Shown: positions 45,147 through 54,970, counted from the stretch's first letter. The stretch: DNA of 64,000 nucleotides from an uncultured Bacteroidales bacterium (GCA_946402945.1 CAMIYB010000002.1:1-64000); one strand, 5' to 3'. Numbers and translations: made by a program. The notes: generated by a model not told the origin, from the sequence alone.

Positions 45147-47561
45147 CTATTTTTTCTTAACAAAATCAGTAAAAGGAGTACTGAATTCCTCTCCCATCAT
45201 CTGGGAATACCGCTGCACGAAAGCCTTGTAAGATTCCTGCGCCGCACCGTAGCGTTTGCTCTCCATCAGGGCGGTGCATTTCATCCGCACCGCCTCTTCG
45301 TCCAGCGAGTCGAAGCCGAGCACCAGGTCGCTCAGGAACACCCGGTCGGAATCGGACATCCGCCGGACAGAGAGGGAAGAAAGGGCGGTGATCATCTTCT
45401 CGGCATATTCCGCCTTGAAGCGGTCCAGCCACTCCGCCTCTACATCCGGAAGCAGTGGTCCCCTGCCGGCCAGATGGACGAATTCCTGGACCGCTGCGGC
45501 GTCCGCCATGCCCGAATGAACGGCCTCAGACAGTTCCAGCGCCCGATAGTAGTCGCAGGGAATTCCAGCCATTTCCATTGACCAGTTGCCGGCGCTGCTG
45601 GAGATGGATGCAGGGCCCAGTTTTTCCAGCTGGGCACGGATCCGGTTGAAATAGACCGCCCGGTTGTTGTTGAAACTCTCTTCGCTCTTGTCGAACCAGA
45701 GGTTTTCCCGCAGTTGCGCATTGGATACCCGTCCGTCCTCACGGCAATGCAGAAGCAGGAAGGCAAGCAGTTGCTGCATCATCGGAGAGAACTCCTTGGT
45801 CAGATCCTGACCGTTGGGGCCGGTCACCTTGAAGAAGCCCAGCAGCCTGATCTGCGGAGCGTCCGGAGCCGTTTCCGTCTCGTCTTCCTGCGGGAAAACA
45901 GGCTTGTCGCGCCGACGGACAGCCCACAGGAGCGCCGCGGTACCAAGCAGCGCCAAAACAAGTAGCAGCCAGGGCCACCAGGGGCTTTCTTCCCGGCTCG
46001 CAACAGGCATCTGCCGATAAGGGTCCCGGATCGAGAAACTCTTGACAAGGCCGTTCCCGCCCGGAGCCACGCCCGCGATATAGACTTTCCAGCCATCCTC
46101 AACGCGAAGCAGCCGGCATCTCCAATAGACCGTCATGCCATGCGTAAGGATGGGGCTTCTCCGGCATTCGCCGGTCTCCGGATTGATTTCGGCCAGGACA
46201 AGGCGACCGGAATCATAAGCGAGCAGATGGAAGCGGCCGTCATAAAAGACCAGGTCCGGGGATGCCGGAGACAGCGCATCGGATTCGACCACCGTCCGCA
46301 CGGAGCCATCGTCCAGGCGGATCGCCAAGATGTCGGAGAAATCAAGGATGGTAAGGTCCTGGCGCCCGCTTTCATTGCCGTCGCCACCATAGAAAAAGGC
46401 GATGCTGTCCCGCACGCAGAAGGCGGAGCGGCGTCTGGGCTCCACGTCTTCCAGCACCATCCGCTTGACCGGCGCGCCCGGTTTCCAGCAGACCATCTCA
46501 TTCAGGAAACGGTGATAACCATAGCCGAAGAGGCGTATCACGCTCCCGTCGGAAGGATTGCACAAAAGGGCGGACTCATAACTGCGGGAATAGGCCTCAC
46601 GCCGTTCCTGCCGTTCCCAGCACAGGCGCTCGAAGTCGAATCGGTTGGGAACCGGCGGCTGCGCCTCCAGATCAAGGATATAGAGCCCGCCGTCGGAATC
46701 CTGGATAATATCCTCCCCCATCGCCTCGATCGGCAGGGTGTCCGCGAAGGGATAACGCTCGGCCTGGTCGCCGTCGGGATGGATCCGGACGATTTCGTTG
46801 GCACTGACAAAGGTCAGCCCGCAGGAAGAATCACCATAGGCGATGCGGAAAGGAACGCTGATCGGGAAGGACGGTCCCGGTTGCCAGCGGGCATCCTGTT
46901 CCTCCCGCCAGATCGGATTTGCGATGGCGGCGGTCAGCCGGCGGCCCTGTTTTGCCGTATGGGCGAAGCGGGCGGCATTGGTAAACTGCCAGTGACAATC
47001 CCGCATCTGCAACCTGTCGCTATAGAGAGAAACCTCATAGAGGATCAGGGGCGCGATTTCGGTGATATTGCCCACGGCCCCGAATCCGACGCTCGCACTA
47101 TGACGACGGGACGGAGCGGAAATACTTGTAAGGTAATCGCCGTTGGCATAGATCCGAAGCGAATCGCGCCGCCTTCCGATCCCGAAAGAAATCCGGTTCA
47201 CCTCTCCGAGGCCGTGCGCAAGGGCCAGGGGCTTGGACACGTGCGACCCAAGGTTGACCAGCATGCCGGGCGCCTGGTCACGATCGTGGATCAGGACCAG
47301 ACCCAGATCCGTCTGTCCGTCAATGAGAAGGTGGCAGATCGAGCCGAAGGGCTCCCGTTCCAGGTCGATCCGCAGGAGGAAATCCAGGGAAAGACTGTCC
47401 CGGAAAGGAACCTCACGCCTTGCATCTCCGATCGTCAGGGAAGTCCGCGCAGAAACGGGGGCTTCATAAGAACGGAAGGCCAGTCCCCCGACATTCTCCG
47501 CCGGCAAGGGCGTCATCGGCCCCGCCAGCAGCAAACCTATCAGGAGAAACAGCGTCAGCAT
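45147..47561 (-). CDS. Membrane-spanning one-component regulator with SARP-like (wHTH plus BTAD) output
   Basis: 804 residues. Signal peptide (MLTLFLLIGLLLAG); an extracytoplasmic region of about 500 residues with an N-terminal LamG-like sandwich (about 30-190) and strand-rich repeats; one transmembrane helix near 528-548 (W-W-P-W-L-L-L-V-L-A-L-L-G); then R-R-R-D-K. The cytoplasmic 250 residues start with an OmpR/SARP-like winged helix (about 571-650: L-L-G-F-F-K-V; L-L-A-F-L-L-L-H) and continue as a helical BTAD/TPR-like domain. It probably senses a periplasmic glycan and activates the PUL directly, in place of the usual hybrid two-component or sigma/anti-sigma system. It lies 115 nt upstream of susC on the same strand. 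Confidence 0.75.
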   Translation of the reverse strand: MLTLFLLIGLLLAGPMTPLPAENVGGLAFRSYEAPVSARTSLTIGDARREVPFRDSLSLDFLLRIDLEREPFGSICHLLIDGQTDLGLVLIHDRDQAPGMLVNLGSHVSKPLALAHGLGEVNRISFGIGRRRDSLRIYANGDYLTSISAPSRRHSASVGFGAVGNITEIAPLILYEVSLYSDRLQMRDCHWQFTNAARFAHTAKQGRRLTAAIANPIWREEQDARWQPGPSFPISVPFRIAYGDSSCGLTFVSANEIVRIHPDGDQAERYPFADTLPIEAMGEDIIQDSDGGLYILDLEAQPPVPNRFDFERLCWERQERREAYSRSYESALLCNPSDGSVIRLFGYGYHRFLNEMVCWKPGAPVKRMVLEDVEPRRRSAFCVRDSIAFFYGGDGNESGRQDLTILDFSDILAIRLDDGSVRTVVESDALSPASPDLVFYDGRFHLLAYDSGRLVLAEINPETGECRRSPILTHGMTVYWRCRLLRVEDGWKVYIAGVAPGGNGLVKSFSIRDPYRQMPVASREESPWWPWLLLVLALLGTAALLWAVRRRDKPVFPQEDETETAPDAPQIRLLGFFKVTGPNGQDLTKEFSPMMQQLLAFLLLHCREDGRVSNAQLRENLWFDKSEESFNNNRAVYFNRIRAQLEKLGPASISSSAGNWSMEMAGIPCDYYRALELSEAVHSGMADAAAVQEFVHLAGRGPLLPDVEAEWLDRFKAEYAEKMITALSSLSVRRMSDSDRVFLSDLVLGFDSLDEEAVRMKCTALMESKRYGAAQESYKAFVQRYSQMMGEEFSTPFTDFVKKK

Positions 47562-47585
47562 ATGGAAAGAAGTGATAACAAGCGC

Positions 47586-49268
47586 TTACAAGGTCTGGCC
47601 GCCGATGAATTCGCGCATAATGGAGGTCGGGGGGATGGCGGCGATTTCGTCGGGATGGAGCGGGAAGATGTAACTGAGGAATTTGAGCAGGCGGACGGCT
47701 TCCGGATAGGCCGGAGAGGCCTGGGAAATCCGCCGCAGGAGAGGCTCTGCGTAGTATTTCAGCAGCGGGAGTTCGAAGACGAGGGCGGAGTTGAAGATGG
47801 CGTCGGCATTTTCCTGGAAGGGGAAGATGCCGCGGATCTCGCCCCGGCGGACGCTGTCCCAGCGGAGGATGGTATCCTCGGGAGAGATGCCCCGGACGCG
47901 GTTGTCGCGGATCATCCGGCGCAGGAGACGGTTGTCGGAGGTGGAGATGTTGTTGTTCTCGTCGATGCTCAGCGAGGTCAGCGCGGAGGCGTACACGCGG
48001 AAAATGCGGGTCTGGTCCACGCCGGGGACCATCTCGGGATTCAGGGCATGGATGCCCTCCATGATGAGGATGTCTTTCTCGTCGAGATGGAGTTTCTTCC
48101 CCTCGTAGCGGCGGCAGCCGGCCTTGAAATCGAACTTGGGGATTTCAACCTCCTGACCGGCCAGCAGTTCGTTGAGCTGGCGGCCGAGCAGATCGAGGTC
48201 CATGGCGCCGAGCGCCTCGAAATCATAGTTGCCGTTTTCGTCCTTCGGAGTGTCCTCCCTATTGTGGAAATAGTTGTCCAGTTCCAGCACTTTCGGGTTG
48301 AGTCCCAGCACCTTGCACTGGATGGCCAGGCGCAGGGAGGTGCTGGTCTTGCCACTGGAGGAAGGGCCCGCGATGAAGACGATCTTCACCTGTCCGCGGC
48401 GCTGCCAGATCTGGTCGGCGATGGCCGCATACTTGCGTTCGTGCAGGGCTTCGGCCAGATTGATCAGTTGGACGGCACGGCCCTCCTCTATCGCCTTGTT
48501 GAGATTGCCGATGCCGCGCACGCCCTCGATGTCGCACCAGTCGGAGTATTCCTTCAGCGAAGCGGCGATCTTGCTCTGGCGCCGGATGGGCATCAGCCGG
48601 CCGGAATCGGCCATCTGGGGCAGTTGGAGGCACATCCCCTGGTTGAAGCCCACCAGCCCGAAGGTCTTCAGCAGGCCGGAGGACGGCACCAGCGGGCCAT
48701 GGAAGGAATCGGCCGTCTTCCCGAGATAATAGACATTGGTGGTAAAGACGCCCGTCGAACGCAGGAGTTCGGCCTTATGGGGCTGATGCTGGGCGTCGAA
48801 GATGGCGGCCGCCTCCTCCGACAGCATCCGCTTTTTGGTGAAGGGGATATCCGCGTCGATGATCTTCTGCATGCCCTCGCGCACCTTTTCGATTTCCTCG
48901 TCGGTGAGGAAAAGTACGGGGCGGCGGCCGTCTTCACTTTTGAAGGGCTCCAGCAGTTCGCAGTAGAGGCCGCTCGGCAGCGAATGGTGGATGGCCAGGA
49001 TCTTATCGGGATACTGCTCCCGCACGACGGCCTGGAGGACGAAGCAGAGCGAACGGATATAGCAGCGACGGCCGTCCGAATCGCCGTAATCGAGGAATTC
49101 GACTTCCTGGGAGACAATCACCTGATAAGAGAGGTCCTTGAGTTCGTGGTCGACCAGGGCCGCGAGCACGGGACCCTTGATGTGCCACTTCGCAGCCATC
49201 TCGCCGAGGGTCGTCCCCAATTCCACCTGATGGCGCTTGCCATCGTTCTTGCACCAGATACTGATCAT
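47586..49268 (-). CDS. Nucleoside (uridine-type) kinase with TGS and ThrRS-like N-terminal domains
   Basis: 560 residues. The N-terminal 65 residues resemble a TGS domain (D-G-K-R-H-Q-V-E-L-G-T-T-L), about 66-270 the second additional domain of threonyl-tRNA synthetase (H-H-S-L-P-S-G-L-Y-C; G-H-x-S-like region), and about 285-500 a phosphoribulokinase/uridine kinase domain with P-loop G-P-S-S-S-G-K-T-S near 300. Such fusions are annotated as nucleoside kinases in Bacteroidetes; uridine/cytidine phosphorylation is likely, and the role of the front domains is unknown. The start overlaps uvrA by 4 nt, and the regulator gene starts 24 nt downstream. Confidence 0.85.
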   Translation of the reverse strand: MISIWCKNDGKRHQVELGTTLGEMAAKWHIKGPVLAALVDHELKDLSYQVIVSQEVEFLDYGDSDGRRCYIRSLCFVLQAVVREQYPDKILAIHHSLPSGLYCELLEPFKSEDGRRPVLFLTDEEIEKVREGMQKIIDADIPFTKKRMLSEEAAAIFDAQHQPHKAELLRSTGVFTTNVYYLGKTADSFHGPLVPSSGLLKTFGLVGFNQGMCLQLPQMADSGRLMPIRRQSKIAASLKEYSDWCDIEGVRGIGNLNKAIEEGRAVQLINLAEALHERKYAAIADQIWQRRGQVKIVFIAGPSSSGKTSTSLRLAIQCKVLGLNPKVLELDNYFHNREDTPKDENGNYDFEALGAMDLDLLGRQLNELLAGQEVEIPKFDFKAGCRRYEGKKLHLDEKDILIMEGIHALNPEMVPGVDQTRIFRVYASALTSLSIDENNNISTSDNRLLRRMIRDNRVRGISPEDTILRWDSVRRGEIRGIFPFQENADAIFNSALVFELPLLKYYAEPLLRRISQASPAYPEAVRLLKFLSYIFPLHPDEIAAIPPTSIMREFIGGQTL

Positions 49269-52060
49269 AATACTTCTTTGAGAAAGGGACCCGTCACGGA
49301 TTTGGGGTCGCGGGCAAGGGCTTCCGGCGTGCCTTCCGACACGATGAAACCGCCGCTCCGGCCGCCGTCCGGCCCGAGGTCGAAAATATAGTCCGTGCTC
49401 TTGAGCACGTCGAGGTTATGTTCGATGATAATAACGGTATTTCCCTGATCGACAAGGCGTTGGAGTACGCCCAGAAGGACCTTGATATCTTCGAAATGCA
49501 GGCCCGTCGTGGGCTCGTCGAGGATGTAGAGGGTGTTGCCGGTATCTTTTTTAAACAGTTCGGCGGCCAGTTTCATGCGCTGGCTCTCGCCGCCGGAAAG
49601 GGTCACCGCGCTCTGGCCCAGATGGATATAGCCCAGGCCCACGTCCATGAGCGCCCCAAGTTTCTGGGCGATCTTCGGCACGGGCGCGAAGAATTCGCAG
49701 GCCTCGCTGACGGACATCTCCAGCACATCGTTGATGTTCTTCCCTTTGTAATGGACCGCCAGGGTATCGTCCTTGTAGCGCCGGCCGCGGCACTCGTCGC
49801 AGACCACATGGACCGAAGGCAGGAAGTTCATCTCGATGAGTTTGATCCCCGCGCCCTTGCAGGCCTCGCAGCGTCCGCCGGGGACGTTGAAGGAGAAGCG
49901 GCCGGCCTCGAAGCCGCGCACCTTGGCGTCGATGGTGTCGGCGAAGAGGTTGCGGATGTCGCCGAAGACGCCGGTAAAGGTGGCCGGATTGCTCCGGGGC
50001 GTACGGCCGATGGGACTCTGGTCGATCTCTATGAGTTTGTCTATGTTCTTGAGGCCCAGGATCCTGTCGTGGGGCAGGGGCTTGATGCGGGCGCCATAGA
50101 ACTTGTTTTTGAGCACCGGCATGAGGGTCTCGCTGATGAGGGAGGACTTGCCGCTGCCGCTGACGCCGCTGATGCCGACAAAGCAGCCGAGGGGAATGTC
50201 GATATCGACATTTTTGAGGTTGTTGCCGCGGGCGCCGCGGATGCCGAGGGAGAGACCGTTGCCCACGCGGCGGCGGGCCGGAACGGGGATGGTCCTGGCC
50301 CCGCGCAGGTAGTCCAGCGTCAGCGACGGGCCGATGTGCGTATGGGGCTTCTCCTCCTCCGACAGGGCTTTCCCGCGCAGGAGGACATCCGTCGGGGCGC
50401 TCAGGCAGACTTCCCCGCCCTTCTCCCCTGCTCCGGGGCCCACATCCACCAGCCAGTCGGCGGCGAACATGGTCTCGGCGTCATGCTCCACCACCATGAT
50501 GGAGTTGCCCTCGTCGCGGAGTTCCTTCAGCGAATGGATGAGTTTGCGGTTGTCGCGCTGGTGCAGGCCGATGGAGGGCTCGTCGAGGATGTAGAGCACG
50601 TTGACGAGTTTCGAGCCGATCTGCGTGGCCAGGCGGATGCGCTGGCTTTCGCCGCCGGAAAGGGTGGCGGTAGGCCGGTCGAGGGTCAGGTAGTCCAGTC
50701 CCACGTCCAGCATGAAGCGAACACGCTCGCGCAACTCCTTGAGAATGTCGCGGGCGATGGCGTTTTCCCGGGAGGAAAGGCGGTCGGAAAGGGTCCCGAG
50801 CCATTCGGCCAGGGCGCTGATTTCCATAGCGGAAACCTCCGAAATGATCTTTCCGTCAATGCGGAAGCACTGCGTCTCGCTGCGCAGCCGCGTTCCCCCG
50901 CACACCGGACAGACGATCTTCTCGTCGATGTCGTCGGCGATGCCGTCGAAGGCGACCATCTCGGACTGGGGGCCGTCGCCGATGCGGAAGAGTTCGTCGG
51001 AACCGAAGACCAGCAGGGACACCACCTCGTCGGGAATGGCCTCGATGGGGTCGTAAAGGGAGAAATTGTATTTGCGGGCGATGGAGCGGATGACGTCGAA
51101 CTTGCGCGTCTCGCGGATGCGGCCCAGCGGGACGATGCCGCCGTCGGCGATGGAGACGCTGCGGTCGGGGATGATGCTGTCCATATTGACATCGACAATC
51201 ATCCCGAGGCCCTTGCAGTGGGGGCAGTAGCCCTCCGGCGAATTGAAGGAGAAGGTGTGGGGCTGCGGTTCCTGGAGGGAAAGGCCGCTTTCCGGATCGA
51301 CCAGGTGCTTGGAGTAATGGCTCAGGGCGCCGGTCTCCATGTCCATGACGGCGACGGAGCCCTTGCCGCGGCTGAGCGCGGTCATGACCGATTCGCGGAT
51401 GCGTCCGCGGTCTCCGGCACCGGGCTTGAGTTTGTCCACGACCAGCTCGATGAAATGGGCTTTGTAGCGGTCCAGGGCCGTGACGGCGGAGAGTTCCAGG
51501 AGTTCCCCGTCGATGCGGACTTCCGTGTAGCCGCGCTTGCGGAGCTGCTCGAAAAGCTCTTTGTAGTGGCCTTTGCGGCCGCGCACGAGCGGGGCGAGCA
51601 GGAGGCATTTGCGCCCCGCATAACCCGTCACCAGCAGGTCCACGATCTGTTCGTCGGTGTAACGCACCATTTCCCGGCCGCTGGCCGGGGAGAAGGCGCG
51701 GGAGGCCTTGGCATAGAGGAGGCGGAGGAAGTCGTAGATTTCGGTGATGGTGCCGACGGTCGAACGGGGGTTGCTGCCGGTGGTCTTCTGTTCGATGGCG
51801 ATGATGGGGCTGAGGCCCTTGATCTCCTCCACTTCCGGCTTCTCCAGCACGCCCATGAAATGCTTGGCATAGGTACTGAGCGTATCCATGTAGCGGCGCT
51901 GCCCTTCCGCGTAGAGGGTATCGAAGGCCAGCGAGGACTTCCCGCTGCCCGACAGCCCTGTCACCACGACGAAGGCATTGCGCGGGATGTCCACGTCGAT
52001 GCCTTTCAGATTGTGGGCCGCAGCGCCCCGTATCTCGATATACTCCCGCTCCATTTTCAA
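49265..52060 (-). CDS. uvrA: UvrABC excinuclease subunit A
   Basis: 931 residues with two ABC ATPase halves: Walker A G-L-S-G-S-G-K-S-S near 35 and G-V-S-G-S-G-K-S-S near 630, and two L-S-G-G-E-S-Q-R signatures. Zinc-finger cysteines are seen in C-P-H-C, C-P-V-C-G-G and C-E-A-C ... C-D-E-C. UvrA finds bulky DNA lesions and loads UvrB for nucleotide excision repair. The start may be the ATG at 52060 or the one two codons later. It overlaps the nucleoside kinase gene by 4 nt. Confidence 0.98.
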   Translation of the reverse strand: MKMEREYIEIRGAAAHNLKGIDVDIPRNAFVVVTGLSGSGKSSLAFDTLYAEGQRRYMDTLSTYAKHFMGVLEKPEVEEIKGLSPIIAIEQKTTGSNPRSTVGTITEIYDFLRLLYAKASRAFSPASGREMVRYTDEQIVDLLVTGYAGRKCLLLAPLVRGRKGHYKELFEQLRKRGYTEVRIDGELLELSAVTALDRYKAHFIELVVDKLKPGAGDRGRIRESVMTALSRGKGSVAVMDMETGALSHYSKHLVDPESGLSLQEPQPHTFSFNSPEGYCPHCKGLGMIVDVNMDSIIPDRSVSIADGGIVPLGRIRETRKFDVIRSIARKYNFSLYDPIEAIPDEVVSLLVFGSDELFRIGDGPQSEMVAFDGIADDIDEKIVCPVCGGTRLRSETQCFRIDGKIISEVSAMEISALAEWLGTLSDRLSSRENAIARDILKELRERVRFMLDVGLDYLTLDRPTATLSGGESQRIRLATQIGSKLVNVLYILDEPSIGLHQRDNRKLIHSLKELRDEGNSIMVVEHDAETMFAADWLVDVGPGAGEKGGEVCLSAPTDVLLRGKALSEEEKPHTHIGPSLTLDYLRGARTIPVPARRRVGNGLSLGIRGARGNNLKNVDIDIPLGCFVGISGVSGSGKSSLISETLMPVLKNKFYGARIKPLPHDRILGLKNIDKLIEIDQSPIGRTPRSNPATFTGVFGDIRNLFADTIDAKVRGFEAGRFSFNVPGGRCEACKGAGIKLIEMNFLPSVHVVCDECRGRRYKDDTLAVHYKGKNINDVLEMSVSEACEFFAPVPKIAQKLGALMDVGLGYIHLGQSAVTLSGGESQRMKLAAELFKKDTGNTLYILDEPTTGLHFEDIKVLLGVLQRLVDQGNTVIIIEHNLDVLKSTDYIFDLGPDGGRSGGFIVSEGTPEALARDPKSVTGPFLKEVL

Positions 52061-52097
52061 GAATGCCGACTGTCAGTTTTTGCCAGGTTAGGGAACA

Positions 52098-52105
52098 CAA
52101 AAATA
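52098..52105 (-). promoter_or_regulatory. -7 box for uvrA
   Basis: TATTTTTG (minus strand) lies 38 bp upstream of the uvrA ATG. It sits back to back with a plus-strand box at 52118-52125. Confidence 0.45.
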
Positions 52106-52117
52106 CGAAATCTTTGT

Positions 52118-52125
52118 TAATTTTG
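52118..52125 (+). promoter_or_regulatory. -7 box for the MBL-fold hydrolase gene
   Basis: TAATTTTG matches TAnnTTTG 18 bp before the ATG at 52144, predicting a leader of about 12 nt. Confidence 0.45.
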
Positions 52126-52143
52126 CGAAAATATTAGACGCCG

Positions 52144-52890
52144 ATGATCTATATCAAGGTATTTCGCTGCAATCATCTGCAGGAAAACAGCATTCTCCTC
52201 TGGGACGAGAGCCGGGAAGGCGTCCTCGTCGATCCGGGCTTCTATTGGGACGAGGAATTCGCCGCGCTGGACGAGTCCCTGCGGAAGGAAGGGATTACCC
52301 TCAAGGCTATCTGGCTGACCCATGCCCACTTCGACCATTTCTACGGCGTCGGACCCATCGTCTTTTCCCTGCCGGGACAGCCCCTGCGCGGGTACATCTG
52401 CAAGGACTGGACGGAGGTGCCGCAGCCTCCCCGCGGGCCGCAGCGGCTTCCCGTCTATCTCCACAGCGCCGAGCAGATGCTCCTGGACCTGTCTCCGAAG
52501 ATGACCCGGCCCTTCGGCCTGAAGGCCCCGGATGCGACCTTTTCCTACACCCCGCTCGCCGAGGGGGATGTCCTCTCCTTCGGCAAGGCCTCTTTCCGCG
52601 TCATCGAGACGCCCGGCCATTCTCCCGGCGGCGTATGCTTCTACGACGAGGCCGACCGGCTGCTCCTGACGGGCGACACGCTCTTTGCCGGCGCCATCGG
52701 CCGCAGCGACATGGCCGGCGGCGACTATGACAAGCTGATTGTGAGCATTATGGAACGCCTCCTGGGCCTTCCCGGCGACGTGGAGATCCTCCCCGGCCAC
52801 GGCGGCCGCTCGGACATCGCCACCGAACGCACCCACAACCCCTTCCTCCAGCCGTTCAACGAGCCGGAGGAGGAGACGCCGTTTCTTTAA
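52144..52890 (+). CDS. MBL-fold metallohydrolase (glyoxalase II-like)
   Basis: 248 residues, cytoplasmic. The zinc motif T-H-A-H-F-D-H is near residue 60, with P-G-H-S-P-G-G (about 158) and T-G-D-T-L-F (about 177), and H near 219 in L-P-G-H-G-G. Short bacterial glyoxalase II-like hydrolases are about 210 residues; an insertion of roughly 35 residues follows the HxHxDH region (Y-I-C-K-D-W-T-E-V-P-Q-P-P). It may hydrolyse a thioester. The end overlaps the convergent TerB/DnaJ gene by 4 nt. Confidence 0.88.
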   Translation: MIYIKVFRCNHLQENSILLWDESREGVLVDPGFYWDEEFAALDESLRKEGITLKAIWLTHAHFDHFYGVGPIVFSLPGQPLRGYICKDWTEVPQPPRGPQRLPVYLHSAEQMLLDLSPKMTRPFGLKAPDATFSYTPLAEGDVLSFGKASFRVIETPGHSPGGVCFYDEADRLLLTGDTLFAGAIGRSDMAGGDYDKLIVSIMERLLGLPGDVEILPGHGGRSDIATERTHNPFLQPFNEPEEETPFL

Positions 52891-53663
52891 TTGATCCCGC
52901 GCTCTTTTTTGATGGCCTCGTAGGCCTCCTGGATCTTCCGGAATTTCTCCGCCGCGGCCTTCTGGACCTCGGGGCCAAGTGTCGCCACCTTGTCCGGATG
53001 GTTCTTCATCGCCATGCGCCGGTAGGCGCTGCGGACCTCGTCGTCGGTCGCCGAGGGCTGGATCTCCAGCACGGCATAGGCCGAATTCGTGTCTTTGTAA
53101 TACATCGCGATGACCGAGGCCGCATCCGAGGCGCTCAGGCCAATGGTGGTCGCAATGGCCTCCAGGACAGACTTTTCGCTCTTGTCGAACTGGCCGTCCG
53201 CGATGGCGATCCGAACGAGATAATGGAGGAGTTGCAGACGCTGCGAATAGTTCATGTAGCGGGCGATCTGCGGACCCACTTCATAGATATTGACCTGCTG
53301 GGTGCTCAGCCGCTCCAGCACGCGTTCGGCATCCCCGACGGCCGCATCGCCGAAATTGCGCCGGATGAAATCCTTCACCACCTCGATTTCCCTCGGGTGC
53401 GTTTTCCCGTCGGCCTTGATGACCGCAGAGGAAAGCACGAGGAGGGAAACGAAGAAACTGTTGCGCTGCTCGGTGGCGCTGTACCCGCCCTGCCGGTACG
53501 AAGTTCCCGGAGATGCCCCCTGAGAGGTCTGGGAGCCCATCATCTGCCGTGCGGCATCGACGGCCCCTTCCCAGACGGCCCCCGCAAGATAACCGAGCAG
53601 GCCCCCGATGGGCCCGAAGGCGACCCATCCGAGGACTCCCGCTATCCATTTGGCTGTACCCAT
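52887..53663 (-). CDS. Membrane-anchored TerB plus DnaJ-domain protein (DjlA-like)
   Basis: 258 residues. A glycine-rich N-terminal hydrophobic segment (about 5-35) likely inserts in the membrane; a TerB-like helical domain covers about 70-180; a C-terminal J-domain (about 190-258) has the H-P-D motif in K-N-H-P-D-K. The arrangement resembles DjlA, a co-chaperone that stimulates DnaK. It follows the alcohol dehydrogenase gene by 85 nt on the same strand. Confidence 0.88.
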   Translation of the reverse strand: MGTAKWIAGVLGWVAFGPIGGLLGYLAGAVWEGAVDAARQMMGSQTSQGASPGTSYRQGGYSATEQRNSFFVSLLVLSSAVIKADGKTHPREIEVVKDFIRRNFGDAAVGDAERVLERLSTQQVNIYEVGPQIARYMNYSQRLQLLHYLVRIAIADGQFDKSEKSVLEAIATTIGLSASDAASVIAMYYKDTNSAYAVLEIQPSATDDEVRSAYRRMAMKNHPDKVATLGPEVQKAAAEKFRKIQEAYEAIKKERGIN

Positions 53664-53748
53664 TTCCTTTTCTTTTACAGGGCCTTCATCAAATCCCGGT
53701 CCAGCGGAACCATTCTGCCATTTTGGCGTGAGGCGGGACGGATGTCCA

Positions 53749-54912
53749 TTACAGACTGGCTATGAGGATTTCTTTGATCGCCTGCTCGTCGAGGGGGACG
53801 TAGGCCTCCTCCAGCCCTTCGTTCACGGCGATATGGTGGGCCATTTCGCCGATACGGCTGTCGTCTATCCCCACCTCGCGCAGGTGCATGGGGATGCCGA
53901 TGCTCTCGAAGAAGGAGTAGGTCGCGTCGATGGCCTTGCGGGCGATTTCCCAGGGGTCCAGCGAGGGGTCGATGCCGAATACATTGATGCCGTATTTGAC
54001 AAAGCGCCCGAGGGTGCGTCCGCTCAGGATATGATCCATCCAGCGGGGCGTGATGATGGCAAGGCCTTCGCCGTGGGTAATGTCGTAATAGCCGCTCAGG
54101 GCATGCTCGATCCCGTGGCAGGGCCAGCCGGAAGGGCTGTTTCCGAGCGAGAGGATGTCGTTGCAACCGTAGGTGCAGCAGAGCATCATCTCGGCGCGGG
54201 CCGTGTAGTCTTCGGGATTCTCCAGGCATTTCCGGCCGTTGACCATCAGGGAGCGCAGCATGCTCTCGCAGAAACCGTCGTTCAACAGGGTCGTGTCCTC
54301 CGCGAAATACTGCTCGATGGTATGGTTCATGGCGTCGGCGATGCCGGCCGCGGTCTGTTTCCGCGACACGGAGAAGGTGTAGGTCGGGTCCAGGAAGGAC
54401 ACCGCCGGGTAAAGCAGAGGGTCGATATACCCGATCTTGTCGTTGGTATCGGTCCGCGAGATGACCCCGCCGCTGTCGTATTCGCTGCCGGTGGCGGCCA
54501 GCGTGATGATATCCACGATGGGGAGGGCGGCCTTCGCCTTGACCTTGTAGGTAATCAGGTCCCAGGGATCGCCGTCGTAGCAGGCACCGGCCGCGATGGC
54601 CTTGGAGCAGTCCAGCACGCTGCCGCCCCCGACGGCCAGGATCACCTCGATGCCATGCTCCTTGCAGAGCCGCACGCCGTCCAGCACGCTGGGGTCGTAT
54701 TTCGGGTTGGGCTGGATGCCGGGAAGTTCGACGATTTCAAAGCCCTTCAGCAGTTCCAGCACCTTGTCATAGAGGCCGATCCTCTTGATGCTCCCGCCGC
54801 CATAGGTCAGCAGCACCTTTTTCCCGATGGGCGCGAGCGCCGCGGGCAGCTTCTCAACCACGCCCTTGCCGAAGACAAGGCGCGTAGGGGTCATGTAGTC
54901 AAAATTCTGCAT
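53749..54912 (-). CDS. Iron-containing (group III) alcohol dehydrogenase
   Basis: 387 residues from the ATG at 54912 (M-Q-N-F-D-Y), the usual start of this family; the frame is open to 54939. The NAD(P)-binding G-G-G-S-V-L-D-C-S-K segment lies near 96 and metal ligands in G-I-A-D-A-M-N-H (about 195) and C-H-G-I-E-H ... T-H-G-E-G (about 265-285). It is closest to butanol dehydrogenase (BdhA/YqhD)-like enzymes that reduce aldehydes. Substrate unknown. Confidence 0.9.
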   Translation of the reverse strand: MQNFDYMTPTRLVFGKGVVEKLPAALAPIGKKVLLTYGGGSIKRIGLYDKVLELLKGFEIVELPGIQPNPKYDPSVLDGVRLCKEHGIEVILAVGGGSVLDCSKAIAAGACYDGDPWDLITYKVKAKAALPIVDIITLAATGSEYDSGGVISRTDTNDKIGYIDPLLYPAVSFLDPTYTFSVSRKQTAAGIADAMNHTIEQYFAEDTTLLNDGFCESMLRSLMVNGRKCLENPEDYTARAEMMLCCTYGCNDILSLGNSPSGWPCHGIEHALSGYYDITHGEGLAIITPRWMDHILSGRTLGRFVKYGINVFGIDPSLDPWEIARKAIDATYSFFESIGIPMHLREVGIDDSRIGEMAHHIAVNEGLEEAYVPLDEQAIKEILIASL

Positions 54913-54936
54913 GGTATCGACACATTTTTTGCTGCA

Positions 54937-54944
54937 CAAATGTA
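54937..54944 (-). promoter_or_regulatory. -7 box for the alcohol dehydrogenase gene
   Basis: TACATTTG on the minus strand lies 25 bp upstream of the ATG at 54912; the -33 element is weak. Confidence 0.5.
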
Positions 54945-54970
54945 CATAAAATCTCCCGATTTTAGGCCAG

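Noticed and set aside
46140..49391. Plus-strand open frame of 1083 codons opposite the regulator and nucleoside kinase genes
   Set aside because: Antisense shadow; spans two unrelated genes with recognised domains and shows no domain of its own.
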